From Bacillota bacterium (GTDB lineage: Bacteria > Bacillota > Clostridia > Lachnospirales > CAG-274): a stretch of DNA of 64,000 bases. Shown in pieces: positions 7,661-15,583 of this stretch. Under the pieces are notes generated by a model. The model did not search any database and was not told the origin of the DNA. It was given only the letters and a program-made list of their open reading frames with translations. The translations under genes and the position numbers were made by a program. How positions within the stretch are numbered: position 1 is the first letter of the stretch; each line of letters starts with the position of its first letter. The stretch covers positions 1-64,000 of the forward strand of contig JAFYGI010000004.1 of assembly GCA_017543265.1 (NCBI GenBank), read 5' to 3'.

Positions 7661-8914
7661 TTATTCTCCTGTCGGAAATTCGCTGTTCACATATTCAAGC
7701 GCCTGCCTGAAATCGTCCAGAATATCGCGTATATCCTCTATGCCGACACTTACCCTTATAAGGTCGTCATAAACGCCCGCCTTTTCCTTTTCCTCCGCCG
7801 TGCTGTGGGCATATATCGTTGAGGACGGATGGATAACAAGCGTTTTCGTATCGCCTATATTGGTTATGTTTATCGCGTATTTAAGCCTGTTTATAAAGGC
7901 AAAGGCACGCTGCTTCGTGTAAAGGCGTATGGTAAGTATGCCGCCGCCGTTTTCGCCGAACTGCTTTTTTGCGGTGCCGTAGTACGGGCTTGTTATCAGA
8001 AGCGGATAATTCACTTCTTTTATGCCCTTAAGCTGTTCCAGTACCTGTGCCAGATTGAGGGCGTTGCTGCAATGCCTTTCCATGCGCAGCCCCAGCGTTT
8101 CAAGCCCCAGGGTATTGAAAAACGCATTCATCGGGCTTAAACAGCAGCCGATATTTCTGTATGTATCGTTTCTTAGTTTAGCGGTAAATGCAAATTTTCC
8201 GAATTTGATATATTCCCGCATAACGGGGTATTTTTCGGCTGTCCATTTGTAATTTCCGCTGTCGGTTATAATGCCGCTGACCGAATTGCTGCTGCCGTTG
8301 ATATACTTTGACGAGGAATTTATTATTATATCCGCACCAAGCGATATACCCTTGACGATAAACGGTGTTGCGGTCGTATTGTCCAGAATAAAGGGCAGGC
8401 CGAAGCCGTGTATTATATCTGCGGCGCTTTTTATGTCCGTTACATCAAGCTTTGGGTTGCCTATGGTCTCGGCAAATACAGCCTTTGTGTTTTCGTTTAT
8501 AAGCGGACGAAGCTCTTCCTCGTTCAGTTCGGCAACATAATGGGTCTTTATGCCCAGATTTTCCAGATCCTTAAAAAGGTCTATCGTGCCGCCGAAGATA
8601 GAGGATTTTGATATTATCTCGTCGCCTGCTTTTAATATGTTCAAAAAAGCGGCCGTTATCGCCGCCATTCCCGATGAAACGGCAACCGAGGCAAGACCGC
8701 CCTCCAGAAAGGTAATCCTTTTTTCAAAGGCGGCAACGGTGGGATTGCTTATGCGTGAATAGGCAAAGCCCGCCGCTTGGTTATTGAAAATTTTTTCTAT
8801 CTTTTCGGCGCTTTCCTGACCGAAGGCGCTTGATTGGTAAACGGGGGTAAGCGTAGCTCCCGTGGTCTCGTCCGTGCCGAAATTTCCGTGGAGCAAAGCC
8901 GTGTCAAAGTTCAT
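7661..8914 (-). CDS. metY: O-acetylhomoserine sulfhydrylase-like PLP enzyme (MetY family)
   Basis: A 417-residue Cys/Met-metabolism PLP enzyme. The PLP lysine is Lys203 in SSSKYINGSSNS, and FAYSRISNPTV, AVSSGMAA and DNTTATP are family motifs. MetY makes homocysteine from O-acetylhomoserine and a sulfide donor. The gene sits between an E1-like enzyme and thioredoxin reductase, downstream of a ThiS-like carrier, a JAMM peptidase and a TusA-like protein. That set matches the HcyS/HcyF/HcyD/MetY pathway described in Wolinella, where MetY uses a protein thiocarboxylate. Direct use of free sulfide cannot be excluded. Confidence 0.92.
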   Translation of the reverse strand: MNFDTALLHGNFGTDETTGATLTPVYQSSAFGQESAEKIEKIFNNQAAGFAYSRISNPTVAAFEKRITFLEGGLASVAVSSGMAAITAAFLNILKAGDEIISKSSIFGGTIDLFKDLENLGIKTHYVAELNEEELRPLINENTKAVFAETIGNPKLDVTDIKSAADIIHGFGLPFILDNTTATPFIVKGISLGADIIINSSSKYINGSSNSVSGIITDSGNYKWTAEKYPVMREYIKFGKFAFTAKLRNDTYRNIGCCLSPMNAFFNTLGLETLGLRMERHCSNALNLAQVLEQLKGIKEVNYPLLITSPYYGTAKKQFGENGGGILTIRLYTKQRAFAFINRLKYAINITNIGDTKTLVIHPSSTIYAHSTAEEKEKAGVYDDLIRVSVGIEDIRDILDDFRQALEYVNSEFPTGE

Positions 8915-8926
8915 ATCATTTCCCCC

Positions 8927-9751
8927 TTATAAATTTTTGCCGTGCTGAGCTTCCTCGCATTCCGGCTGCTCGTAGTCGATAAGCTCGGTTATGGTGGGGT
9001 CGTCGCCGCAGACAGCACAGTTTTTCACTCTGCTCGGAAGTTTTATCGTGCGGAATTCCATCTTAAGCGCATCAAAGGTCAAAAGCTTGCCCGTAAGCAG
9101 CTCGCCTACGCCCGTTATGTACTTGACTGCCTCCATTGCCTGAAGACTGCCTATAACACCGCCCATCGCACCGATAACGCCCGCCTGCTTACAGGTGGGA
9201 ACCGCATCCTTGGGCGGGGGATTTTTAAATACACAGCGGTAACAGGGACCCTCGCCCGGCACATAGGTCATAAGCTGACCCTTGAAGCGTATTATGCCCG
9301 CGTGTGAAAACGGCTTTTTAGCCATAACACAGGCATCGTTTATCAAAAACTTTGCGGGGAAATTGTCCGTGCCGTCTATAATAAAATCGTAATCCTTTAT
9401 AAGGTCCGAGATAGTCTCGGAATCCACAAAAATACGGTAGGTATTTACCTTGACATCGGGGTTCATGGACTCCATTGTCTCCTTTGCGGACTGTACCTTT
9501 GCCTTGCCCACATCGGCGGTGGAGTGTATTATCTGCCTTTGCAGGTTTGAAAGATCCACCTCGTCCGCGTCGGCAATGCCGATAGTGCCGACACCCGCTG
9601 CCGCAAGATACATTGCCGCAGGTGCGCCCAGACCGCCTGCGCCGATGATGAGCACCTTTGCGTTAAGCAGCTTTTTCTGACCCTTTACGCCTATTTCCTT
9701 TAAAATTATGTGTCTTGAATATCTTTCAAGCTGTTCGTTGGTAAATGCCAT
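8927..9751 (-). CDS. E1-like sulfur-carrier adenylyltransferase (MoeB/ThiF/HcyF-like)
   Basis: A 274-residue E1-like enzyme with the GAGGLG nucleotide loop at 37-42, the Asp pair in DADEVDLSNLQRQ, zinc cysteines CYRC (170/173) and CAVC near residue 246, and candidate catalytic Cys187. It has no rhodanese tail. It would adenylate the Gly-Gly end of the small carrier encoded just upstream; the carrier stop and this start share one base (TAATG). It is a clear paralogue of the E1 domain in the triple fusion at 1647-3101, so the island holds two E1 enzymes for two carriers. Sulfur may be delivered by the TusA-like protein two genes upstream. Confidence 0.93.
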   Translation of the reverse strand: MAFTNEQLERYSRHIILKEIGVKGQKKLLNAKVLIIGAGGLGAPAAMYLAAAGVGTIGIADADEVDLSNLQRQIIHSTADVGKAKVQSAKETMESMNPDVKVNTYRIFVDSETISDLIKDYDFIIDGTDNFPAKFLINDACVMAKKPFSHAGIIRFKGQLMTYVPGEGPCYRCVFKNPPPKDAVPTCKQAGVIGAMGGVIGSLQAMEAVKYITGVGELLTGKLLTFDALKMEFRTIKLPSRVKNCAVCGDDPTITELIDYEQPECEEAQHGKNL

Positions 9752-9960
9752 TACTTACAGCCCCCTCCCATAAAGTAAAGAAATTCTATGCTGTCGCCGT
9801 CCTTTAAGCTTATTTTTTCAAACTCGCTCGTGTCGTACAACTCGTCGTTTACCGAAACGGTAACATATTCGGGAGTTTCTACCTTTTCGTTTTCTATCAC
9901 ATTGTTTATTGTTGCGGCATCGTCATATTCCTTTGCCTGTCCCTGTATAATAAGCTTCAT
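9751..9960 (-). CDS. ThiS/MoaD-like sulfur carrier with a C-terminal Cys-Lys extension
   Basis: A 69-residue ubiquitin-like carrier. The body matches ThiS (VSVNDELYD, LKDGDSIEFLYFMGGG), but it ends GGGCK rather than in bare Gly-Gly. Carriers of the HcyS type have a short tail after Gly-Gly that a JAMM peptidase removes before E1 activation, and a JAMM gene lies two genes upstream. It is one-base coupled to its E1 partner and followed by metY, so it most likely carries sulfur for homocysteine rather than for thiamine. No thiG or thiH is present in the window. Confidence 0.9.
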   Translation of the reverse strand: MKLIIQGQAKEYDDAATINNVIENEKVETPEYVTVSVNDELYDTSEFEKISLKDGDSIEFLYFMGGGCK

Positions 9961-9971
9961 TTCTTTCTCCT

Positions 9972-10217
9972 TTATTCTTCGCCTTTTTCAACATATAACT
10001 CATAAGTCCCGTCGCCGTTGTCATCAAGCTTTAATACCTTGTGACCCTCTTCCTTTAACGAGCGGGGCACATTCTGTACGGGCTCGCCGTCGTTTATATG
10101 TACCTGCAATATCTGTCCTACCTCTATTTCCTCCAGTGCCACCTTTGTTTTTACAAAGGTTACGGGGCAGTTTACATCCGTGATATCGACAAATTCGTCT
10201 GCCTTTATTTCTGCCAT
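9972..10217 (-). CDS. TusA/SirA-like sulfurtransferase
   Basis: An 81-residue TusA-fold protein. The persulfide cysteine is Cys17 in DVNCPVTFVKTK. The usual CPxP signature reads CPVT, with threonine in place of the second proline. TusA proteins accept persulfide from a cysteine desulfurase and relay it. In the Wolinella-type homocysteine pathway a TusA/SirA protein accompanies the carrier and E1. Here it sits between the JAMM peptidase (one base away) and the carrier gene, so it is the probable sulfur relay to the carrier. The desulfurase at the left edge of the window could be its donor. Confidence 0.9.
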   Translation of the reverse strand: MAEIKADEFVDITDVNCPVTFVKTKVALEEIEVGQILQVHINDGEPVQNVPRSLKEEGHKVLKLDDNGDGTYELYVEKGEE

Positions 10218-10218
10218 G

Positions 10219-10632
10219 TTATTGTACCTCCAATTCTTCCTTTATTGAAATATCCCCCTCTATATGGAAACAATTAAGCACGGGCTTGTTTGTCTCCATA
10301 AGAGAAATTATCATGTAGCTTGCGTTTTTGTCATACGCAAGGCGCTTATCCTCATCCGACGGCCTTGACGGGCTTTCGGGATGGGAGTGGAAATTCCCCA
10401 GCGGCTTTATGCCGTTTGCGCGCATATCCTTTACCGCCGCAAGCTGATCCTTCGGTGCCATTGTGAAATGCTCGTTTGAGTGGTCGATGTTTTCAAGCAC
10501 ATAGACCTTTTTTATCTGCCTTACGCCGTCCTCCTCGGTGCCGCCGATAAGACCGCAGGCCTCCTCGGGGAAGACCGCCTTTGCCGCTTCATATATTTCC
10601 TGGTATAACTCTGCGGGAAGTATTACCTTCAA
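10219..10632 (-). CDS. JAMM metallopeptidase, HcyD-like
   Basis: A 137-residue stand-alone JAB1/MPN domain with all zinc and catalytic residues: Glu24 (PEEACG), His82-Ser-His84, Ser92 and Asp95. It is a distant paralogue of the JAMM protein at 3120-3533. Its neighbours (TusA, carrier with GGGCK tail, E1, MetY) fit the HcyD role of trimming the carrier and releasing homocysteine from its carrier adduct. The start overlaps the end of trxA by four bases. The family is clear; the substrate is inferred. Confidence 0.92.
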   Translation of the reverse strand: MKVILPAELYQEIYEAAKAVFPEEACGLIGGTEEDGVRQIKKVYVLENIDHSNEHFTMAPKDQLAAVKDMRANGIKPLGNFHSHPESPSRPSDEDKRLAYDKNASYMIISLMETNKPVLNCFHIEGDISIKEELEVQ

Positions 10633-10943
10633 GCCAATACCCCCTTTATCAATTCCTCCAGCTCGGCCTTTTTGACAACGCCGCGTCTGCGCTCCGCTTC
10701 CTCACCGTTTTTAAAAAAGATAAGGGTGGGGGAGGCGAGTACCTCGTATTCCTCGGCGACCTTGCTGTCGGTATTTACATTGTATTTCGCAACCTTTAAT
10801 TCGGGGTGCGTTTCGTCTATATCCGCCAGTATCGGCGACATTCGCTTGCAGGGTATGCAGCTGTCGGAATAAAATTCAAGCAGTACGATACCCGTATGAT
10901 TTTTTACTTCGCTTTCAAAGCTTTCGTCTGTGATTTTGACCAT
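10629..10943 (-). CDS. trxA: Thioredoxin with atypical CIPC active site
   Basis: A 104-residue thioredoxin-fold protein (LLEFYSDSCIPCKRMSPIL, then the cis-proline SPTLIFF). The active site is Cys29-Ile-Pro-Cys32 rather than CGPC, which usually shifts the redox potential. It heads the metY unit that ends with a thioredoxin reductase gene, so the two probably form a dedicated reducing pair that releases sulfur from persulfides or regenerates the sulfur-transfer enzymes. It is preceded by a promoter carrying a degenerate copy of the sulfur-regulon motif. Confidence 0.92.
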   Translation of the reverse strand: MVKITDESFESEVKNHTGIVLLEFYSDSCIPCKRMSPILADIDETHPELKVAKYNVNTDSKVAEEYEVLASPTLIFFKNGEEAERRRGVVKKAELEELIKGVLA

Positions 10944-10954
10944 AATATGACCGC

Positions 10955-10985
10955 CTTATATTTCATATCTATTCAATAGGTAAAT
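10955..10985 (-). promoter_or_regulatory. trxA-metY operon promoter with regulator-like motif
   Basis: Minus strand TTTACC (10984-10979), an 18-base spacer and TATAAG (10960-10955). TATCTA-N8-GTAAAT at 10966-10985 is a degenerate match, with identical spacing, to the motif at cysK and metN, and it covers the -35 box as at cysK. Confidence 0.65.
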
Positions 10986-11061
10986 AGAATATAGCATAAT
11001 TTTTTTCTAAAGTAAATATGAATTTTTTTGGATTTTTGTATTTTTTCAAAAATTTTTATAT

Positions 11062-11095
11062 AAAAGCGTGAGGTGAAGATCACTTTCACGCTTTT
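11062..11095. terminator. Terminator after the metQ-like gene
   Basis: AAAGCGTGA...TCACGCTTT form a hairpin with a small internal bulge, T-rich on both sides. It lies directly after the metQ-like stop and can also stop plus-strand transcription. Confidence 0.7.
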
Positions 11096-11099
11096 TTTA

Positions 11100-11981
11100 T
11101 TATTTGAAAGGAATGACTGCGCCGTCGTAGGTATCGTTTATGTAATTAACGATATCGTCGGATTTAAGTACATCCACAAGTGCCTTTACGCCCTCGTTGT
11201 TTTCGCTGCCTTCCTTTACGACAATAACATTCACATAGGTCTTTGCTGCCTCTGAGTCGCTCTTTTCATAAGCAACGGCATCCTTGCCCACGGAAAGACC
11301 CGCTTCAAGTGCATAGTTGCCGTTAAGCACCACAAATGCCACCTCGTCCTTTACCCTTGATACCTGTGCGGCCTCAAGCTCCTGTATCTCCAGTTTATGC
11401 GGGTTTTCAACAATATCGTTTACCGTTGCGGTAAGACCTGCGCCGTCCGCAAGCTTTATAAGGCCGTTATCCTGCAAAAGCAGAAGTGCGCGGGCCTCGT
11501 TTGTGGTATCGTTGGGTACCGCTATAACTGCGCCGTCCGAAATTGCGGAAAGATCGCTTTCCTTGCCGGGGTAGATGCCGAAGGGCTCATAGTGTATGCC
11601 GCCGACATTTACAAGATGTGTGCCCTGCTCCTCGTTAAAGCTTTCAAGGTAGGGAACGTGCTCAACATAGTTTGCGTCAAACTCGCCGCTTTCCACAACA
11701 AGGTTGGGCTGAACATAGTCCTCAAATTCCACTATATCCAGTTCGTAGCCCTGCTTTGCAAGTATGGGCTTTGCCTGCTCCAGTATCTCTGCATGAGGGG
11801 TGGGGGAGGCTGCTATTTTTATCGTGCCCTTTGCTTCGGTGTTTTCCGCAGGTGCTTCGGCGGTGTTTTCATTGTTCTGTGCGGGAGCCTCTGTGCTTTC
11901 CGTGCTTGCGCAGCCCGTTACAACGCCTGCAAGTAAAATTGATGTTAATACAAGTGATAAAATTTTTGTTGTCTTTTTCAT
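11100..11981 (-). CDS. metQ: ABC transporter substrate-binding lipoprotein, MetQ/NlpA family
   Basis: A 293-residue lipoprotein with signal peptide and lipobox (VVTGC), then a Ser/Thr/Glu-rich linker and a MetQ-type binding domain (ASPTPHAEIL, YVEHVPYLESF, AVPNDTTNEARALLLLQ). This family binds methionine, and some members bind other sulfur amino acids. The permease and ATPase genes lie upstream in the same unit, and the neighbouring sulfur island supports import of a sulfur amino acid. The substrate cannot be fixed from sequence. A hairpin terminator follows. Confidence 0.93.
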   Translation of the reverse strand: MKKTTKILSLVLTSILLAGVVTGCASTESTEAPAQNNENTAEAPAENTEAKGTIKIAASPTPHAEILEQAKPILAKQGYELDIVEFEDYVQPNLVVESGEFDANYVEHVPYLESFNEEQGTHLVNVGGIHYEPFGIYPGKESDLSAISDGAVIAVPNDTTNEARALLLLQDNGLIKLADGAGLTATVNDIVENPHKLEIQELEAAQVSRVKDEVAFVVLNGNYALEAGLSVGKDAVAYEKSDSEAAKTYVNVIVVKEGSENNEGVKALVDVLKSDDIVNYINDTYDGAVIPFK

Positions 11982-12042
11982 TTTTAATATCTCCTTTGTT
12001 TTTGTGTTTTTTTTATTTTATTTTATCAATGCCTTTGCATTG

Positions 12043-12738
12043 TTATTTTATGCGTCTTTTGTCCGTCAGCTTGGATAATGCCATACCGATATACTGCATC
12101 ACCTGCACCAGAAAGACAAGTATAACTATCGTTACCACCATTATTTCCATATCGTAGCGGTAGTAGCCGTAGCGTATGGCGATATCGCCGAGACCGCCGC
12201 CCCCGACTATTCCCGCCATTGCCGAGTAGCCGAGTATGGTGCCGAGTGCAATGGTAACACCCACGATAAGCGAGGTTTTTGCTTCAACGATAAGCACCCT
12301 TGTTATTATGGTAAAATTGTCTGCGCCCATGCTCTGTGCCGCCTCTATAACGCCCTTATCGACCTCCTGTATGGAGCTTTCGACCATTCGTGCTATAAAC
12401 GGTGCGGCGGCTATAACAAGCGGGACGACCGTAGCGGACGAGCCGTAGCTTTTGCCGACGATAAGCTTTGTTATGGGGCTTACAAGTATCAAAAGTATCA
12501 AAAACGGTATGCTTCTTGTAATGTTTACTATAAAATCAAGCACCCCGTAGACCGCCTTGTTCGGCGCGATACCCTTTTCGCCCGTGACTGCAAGCACTAT
12601 ACCCAGCGGCAGCCCCAGCACATAGCCCATAAGCGTTGAAACAAGGGTCATATAAAGCGTTTCCCATACGCCGTCCACTATCATTTGATTGACATTTGGC
12701 GTAAACACCGACCAGTCAAAGCCCGAAGATAATATCAT
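12043..12738 (-). CDS. metI: ABC transporter permease, MetI-like
   Basis: A 231-residue inner-membrane permease with five or more hydrophobic segments and the ATPase-coupling loop (EAAQSMGADNFTIITRVLI...). MetI proteins are usually 215-230 residues, so the length is normal. The start overlaps the stop of the ATPase gene by four bases, showing co-translation; the binding lipoprotein follows 61 bases downstream. Together they form a complete MetNIQ-type importer. Confidence 0.93.
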   Translation of the reverse strand: MILSSGFDWSVFTPNVNQMIVDGVWETLYMTLVSTLMGYVLGLPLGIVLAVTGEKGIAPNKAVYGVLDFIVNITRSIPFLILLILVSPITKLIVGKSYGSSATVVPLVIAAAPFIARMVESSIQEVDKGVIEAAQSMGADNFTIITRVLIVEAKTSLIVGVTIALGTILGYSAMAGIVGGGGLGDIAIRYGYYRYDMEIMVVTIVILVFLVQVMQYIGMALSKLTDKRRIK

Positions 12739-13520
12739 ATTCCCTCGCCCCCTTCCGCTATGGTCACATCACGGCCCCTGCGGTAAAGCACAAGCTTTTT
12801 GGCCTCCTCGGTTTTTGGCGAATCAAAAATATCATCCACCGTCCCCTTTTCGACTATCCTGCCGTTATCGACTATCGCAACGTGCGAGCATATCTCCCTA
12901 ACGACCGCCATTTCGTGTGTTATTATCACTATCGTTATGCCGTAGCGGGCATTTATCTCCTTTAAAAGTGATAATATGGATGTTGTTGTCTGCGGGTCAA
13001 GTGCGCTTGTCGCCTCGTCGCAAAGCAGTATTTCGGGATTGGTGGCCAATGCCCTTGCTATCGCCACCCTTTGCCGCTGGCCGCCCGAAAGCTGTGAGGG
13101 ATAGGCTTTGGCCTTGTCCGACAGCCCGACTATCTCCAGCAGCTCGGCACATCGCCTGCGGGCATCCGCTTTTTTCACCTTGTTTATGTAAAGCGGAAAG
13201 CAGACATTGTCCTCGACATTTTTTTGCATCAGCAGGTTAAAATGCTGAAATATCATTGATATTTCCGTCCGCTCCCTGCGAAGTTCTCTGCCCGAGAGCG
13301 CCAGCATATCCTTGCCGCGCACGATCACTTTGCCGCTTGTGGGTCTTTCCAATAAGTTAAGACATCGTACAAGCGTGCTTTTGCCCGCACCCGACATACC
13401 GATAATGCCGTAAATGTCACCCTTTTGTATATCAAGACTTATATCGTCAAGAGCCTTGAGCGGATCGCTTTTTTCATTATATATCTTTGTGATTTTCTCT
13501 AAGTGGATTATAGGCTCCAT
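12735..13520 (-). CDS. metN: ABC transporter ATPase, MetN-like, without the C-terminal NIL domain
   Basis: A 261-residue ATPase from the ATG at 13520, which has AAAGGAG eight bases upstream; an upstream in-frame start would lie inside the promoter. Walker A is GMSGAGKST, the signature is LSGGQRQR, Walker B is ILLCDEATSALD. It ends soon after the nucleotide-binding domain, whereas most MetN proteins are about 340 residues and carry a NIL domain that senses methionine and inhibits transport. This importer therefore probably lacks that feedback. Regulation is likely at the promoter, which carries the same motif as cysK. Confidence 0.92.
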   Translation of the reverse strand: MEPIIHLEKITKIYNEKSDPLKALDDISLDIQKGDIYGIIGMSGAGKSTLVRCLNLLERPTSGKVIVRGKDMLALSGRELRRERTEISMIFQHFNLLMQKNVEDNVCFPLYINKVKKADARRRCAELLEIVGLSDKAKAYPSQLSGGQRQRVAIARALATNPEILLCDEATSALDPQTTTSILSLLKEINARYGITIVIITHEMAVVREICSHVAIVDNGRIVEKGTVDDIFDSPKTEEAKKLVLYRRGRDVTIAEGGEGI

Positions 13521-13557
13521 TTCGTGACTCCTTTGATATATGACAGGAATTCTTGTT

Positions 13558-13610
13558 TTCCTATCTGCTTGGTATGTATTTATTATAGCAGGGAAATTTT
13601 GTTTTGTAAA
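13558..13610 (-). promoter_or_regulatory. metNIQ promoter with sulfur-regulon motif
   Basis: Minus strand TTTACA (13610-13605), 17 bases, TATAAT (13587-13582). Just downstream lies TTCCTA-N8-GTATGT (13558-13577, plus strand), identical in both half-sites and spacing to the motif inside the cysK promoter. Here it covers the likely transcription start. Confidence 0.85.
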
Positions 13611-13628
13611 ATACATAAAAATAATAGT

Positions 13629-13653
13629 CGGCTATAAGTAATACTTATAGCCG
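13629..13653 (-). terminator. Hairpin after the TIGR04086 gene
   Basis: A perfect 11-base inverted repeat (CGGCTATAAGT / ACTTATAGCCG) with a 3-base loop, followed on the minus strand by a T-rich run. It separates the TIGR04086 gene from the metN promoter. Confidence 0.65.
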
Positions 13654-13783
13654 CGGTGAGGGATAGTGCCGCCCGCACATCCGTTCTTTAAAAAATGAAA
13701 AAGTCGGCTTTACAAAAAACATACCGCTTGGTATAATAACTGTATATCGGCTTTGTGAGAAACGGCGCGTCAAAAAAAGCTTC

Positions 13784-14173
13784 CTATTTTATATTAACGC
13801 CGAGTACACCGCCGAGTATTCCGCCGACAAGGCTTACGGCAAGGGTGATAAGCGTTTTTGTGCCCACCGTGTAGTCGGGGGTTATCATAAAGCCCGTAAA
13901 TACCATGGCAAGGGTATATATCAGGCCGACCGACAGCCCGCTTACAAGTCCGCGGCGGCCGGAACGCGCACCTGCGGTAAGACTGCCCAGAAATACGGCG
14001 GCAAGCCCCGTTATCTGCATGGCGGTATATACGGCCTTTTCGCTTGTGCCGCTTCCAAAGGTCATCACAAGCGCACATATCAGCATGGATATAAGGGTGA
14101 CTGCGGCGGCTGTCACAATACCGCGCAATATGGCGGGTATTGCGGGTCTGTATGCTTCGTTGTCGTTTTTCAA
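13784..14173 (-). CDS. TIGR04086 family membrane protein
   Basis: A 129-residue protein with four hydrophobic segments (AVTLISMLICALV, ITGLAAVFLGSL, GLSVGLIYTLAMVF, LAVSLVGGILGGVLG). The pattern and Gly-rich turns match the TIGR04086 (YrzE-like) membrane family, of unknown function and common in spore-forming Firmicutes. Translation starts at TTG (14173) with AAGGAG upstream. It is transcribed alone, away from the PHP gene on the plus strand. Confidence 0.8.
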   Translation of the reverse strand: MKNDNEAYRPAIPAILRGIVTAAAVTLISMLICALVMTFGSGTSEKAVYTAMQITGLAAVFLGSLTAGARSGRRGLVSGLSVGLIYTLAMVFTGFMITPDYTVGTKTLITLAVSLVGGILGGVLGVNIK

Positions 14174-14252
14174 GAAAAAAATCTCCTTAAAATGTGCTTT
14201 ATACTATTGTACTGTTTTGTTTTTTGTTTTATGATATATATGGGTGATAATA

Positions 14253-15095
14253 ATGAAATTAACAGACCTTCATACACATTCCACCGCATCGGACGGTATG
14301 CTTTCCCCGACAGAGCTGGTGGCCTATGCCGCAAAAAAGCAGCTGGCTGCCATAGCGCTTACCGACCATGATACGCTTGACGGCGTACCCGAGGCAAGGG
14401 CGGCGGGTGAAAAATACGGGGTAAGGGTGATAAGCGGGGCGGAGTTTTCCACCCTGTATGAAAATATATCCCTGCATATAGTGGGACTTTTTTTGCCGGA
14501 GACATCAAAAAAGATAAGCGGCAGGCTTGAATACATGAAAAACGCCAGGGATACAAGAAACGAGAAAATGCTGCAAAATCTCCGCAATGAGGGCGTGGAT
14601 ATAACGATGCAGGAGCTGAAAAAGGCCTTTCCCGACAGCGTTATATCAAGGGCGCATATGGCGTGGCTGATGCAGCAAAAGGGCTATGTGGGCAGCAAAA
14701 ACGAGGCGTTTGACCGATATATCGGCAACCGCTGCAAGGCCTATGTCGAAAAGGAAAGCCTGACACCCGAGGAAACGATAGCCCTTATAAAGGAGGCGGG
14801 CGGGGTGTCCGTATGGGCGCATCCGCTTTTGTGCAGGCTAAGCGACAAAAATACGGAGAAAATGGCGGAAAGGCTTAAAAACTGCGGCCTTGATGCAATA
14901 GAGGCCTATTATTCGTCACATACTCCGCAGGATACCAAATATGTAAAAACAATAGCGCTGAAATACGGCCTTAAGCTGTCGGGCGGCAGCGATTTCCACG
15001 GCAGCATAAAGCCGGGGCTGGACCTGGGCACGGGCTACGGCTCGCTGGCGGTGCCGTATGAGGTGCTGGAAGAACTTGAAAAAATAAAGAGGTGA
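14253..15095 (+). CDS. PHP-domain phosphoesterase (YciV/TrpH-like)
   Basis: A 280-residue PHP protein starting at ATG 14253 with GGGTG six bases upstream; an in-frame GTG at 14244 lies inside that ribosome site. Metal-binding motifs are [24 protein letters not shown] and the C-terminal GGSDFHG. This family includes 3',5'-nucleotide bisphosphate phosphatase and 5'-to-3' exonuclease activity on short RNAs. The smpB gene follows four bases after the stop, so the unit appears linked to RNA quality control. The exact substrate is not visible. Confidence 0.9.
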   Translation: MKLTDLHTHSTASDGMLSPTELVAYAAKKQLAAIALTDHDTLDGVPEARAAGEKYGVRVISGAEFSTLYENISLHIVGLFLPETSKKISGRLEYMKNARDTRNEKMLQNLRNEGVDITMQELKKAFPDSVISRAHMAWLMQQKGYVGSKNEAFDRYIGNRCKAYVEKESLTPEETIALIKEAGGVSVWAHPLLCRLSDKNTEKMAERLKNCGLDAIEAYYSSHTPQDTKYVKTIALKYGLKLSGGSDFHGSIKPGLDLGTGYGSLAVPYEVLEELEKIKR

Positions 15096-15099
15096 AAAT

Positions 15100-15573
15100 A
15101 TGGCGGCAGACAAGAAAAATATAAAGCTGATCGCGCAGAACAAAAAGGCGTATCACGACTATTTCATACTGGAGACCTTTCAGGCAGGCATAGCGCTGAC
15201 GGGCACGGAGGTCAAAAGTATGCGTGCGGGACGCTGTAATTTAAAGGACAGCTTCATTAAAATAGAAAACGGTGAGGCCATAATAAAAAATATGCACATC
15301 AGCCCCTACGAGCAGGGAAATATCTTCAATCACGACCCCTTGGCCGACAGGAGACTGCTTTTGCATAAGTACGAGATAAATAAGCTTATCGGGGCGGTCA
15401 CCGCGGACGGACATACGATAGTGCCGTTAAAGGTGTATTTTCAGGGCAGTCTTGTCAAGGTGGACATAGCCATTGCAAAGGGCAAAAAGCTTTATGACAA
15501 GCGGCAGGATATAGCCAAGAAGGACCAGCAAAGAGAGGCGGCGCAGGCATTCAAGGAAAAACTGAGAGTGTAG
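15100..15573 (+). CDS. smpB: SsrA-binding protein
   Basis: A 157-residue SmpB of normal length ([66 protein letters not shown]). It binds tmRNA and the stalled ribosome in trans-translation. The basic C-terminal tail that enters the ribosome is present. It follows the PHP gene directly. The tmRNA gene itself is not in the window. Confidence 0.96.
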   Translation: MAADKKNIKLIAQNKKAYHDYFILETFQAGIALTGTEVKSMRAGRCNLKDSFIKIENGEAIIKNMHISPYEQGNIFNHDPLADRRLLLHKYEINKLIGAVTADGHTIVPLKVYFQGSLVKVDIAIAKGKKLYDKRQDIAKKDQQREAAQAFKEKLRV

Positions 15574-15583
15574 GAGGTATACT

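Noticed and set aside
13521..13616. Extended N-terminus of the metN-like gene from an upstream ATG
   Set aside because: It would be translated from within the promoter (-10 and -35 at 13582-13610), and a good ribosome site precedes ATG 13520.
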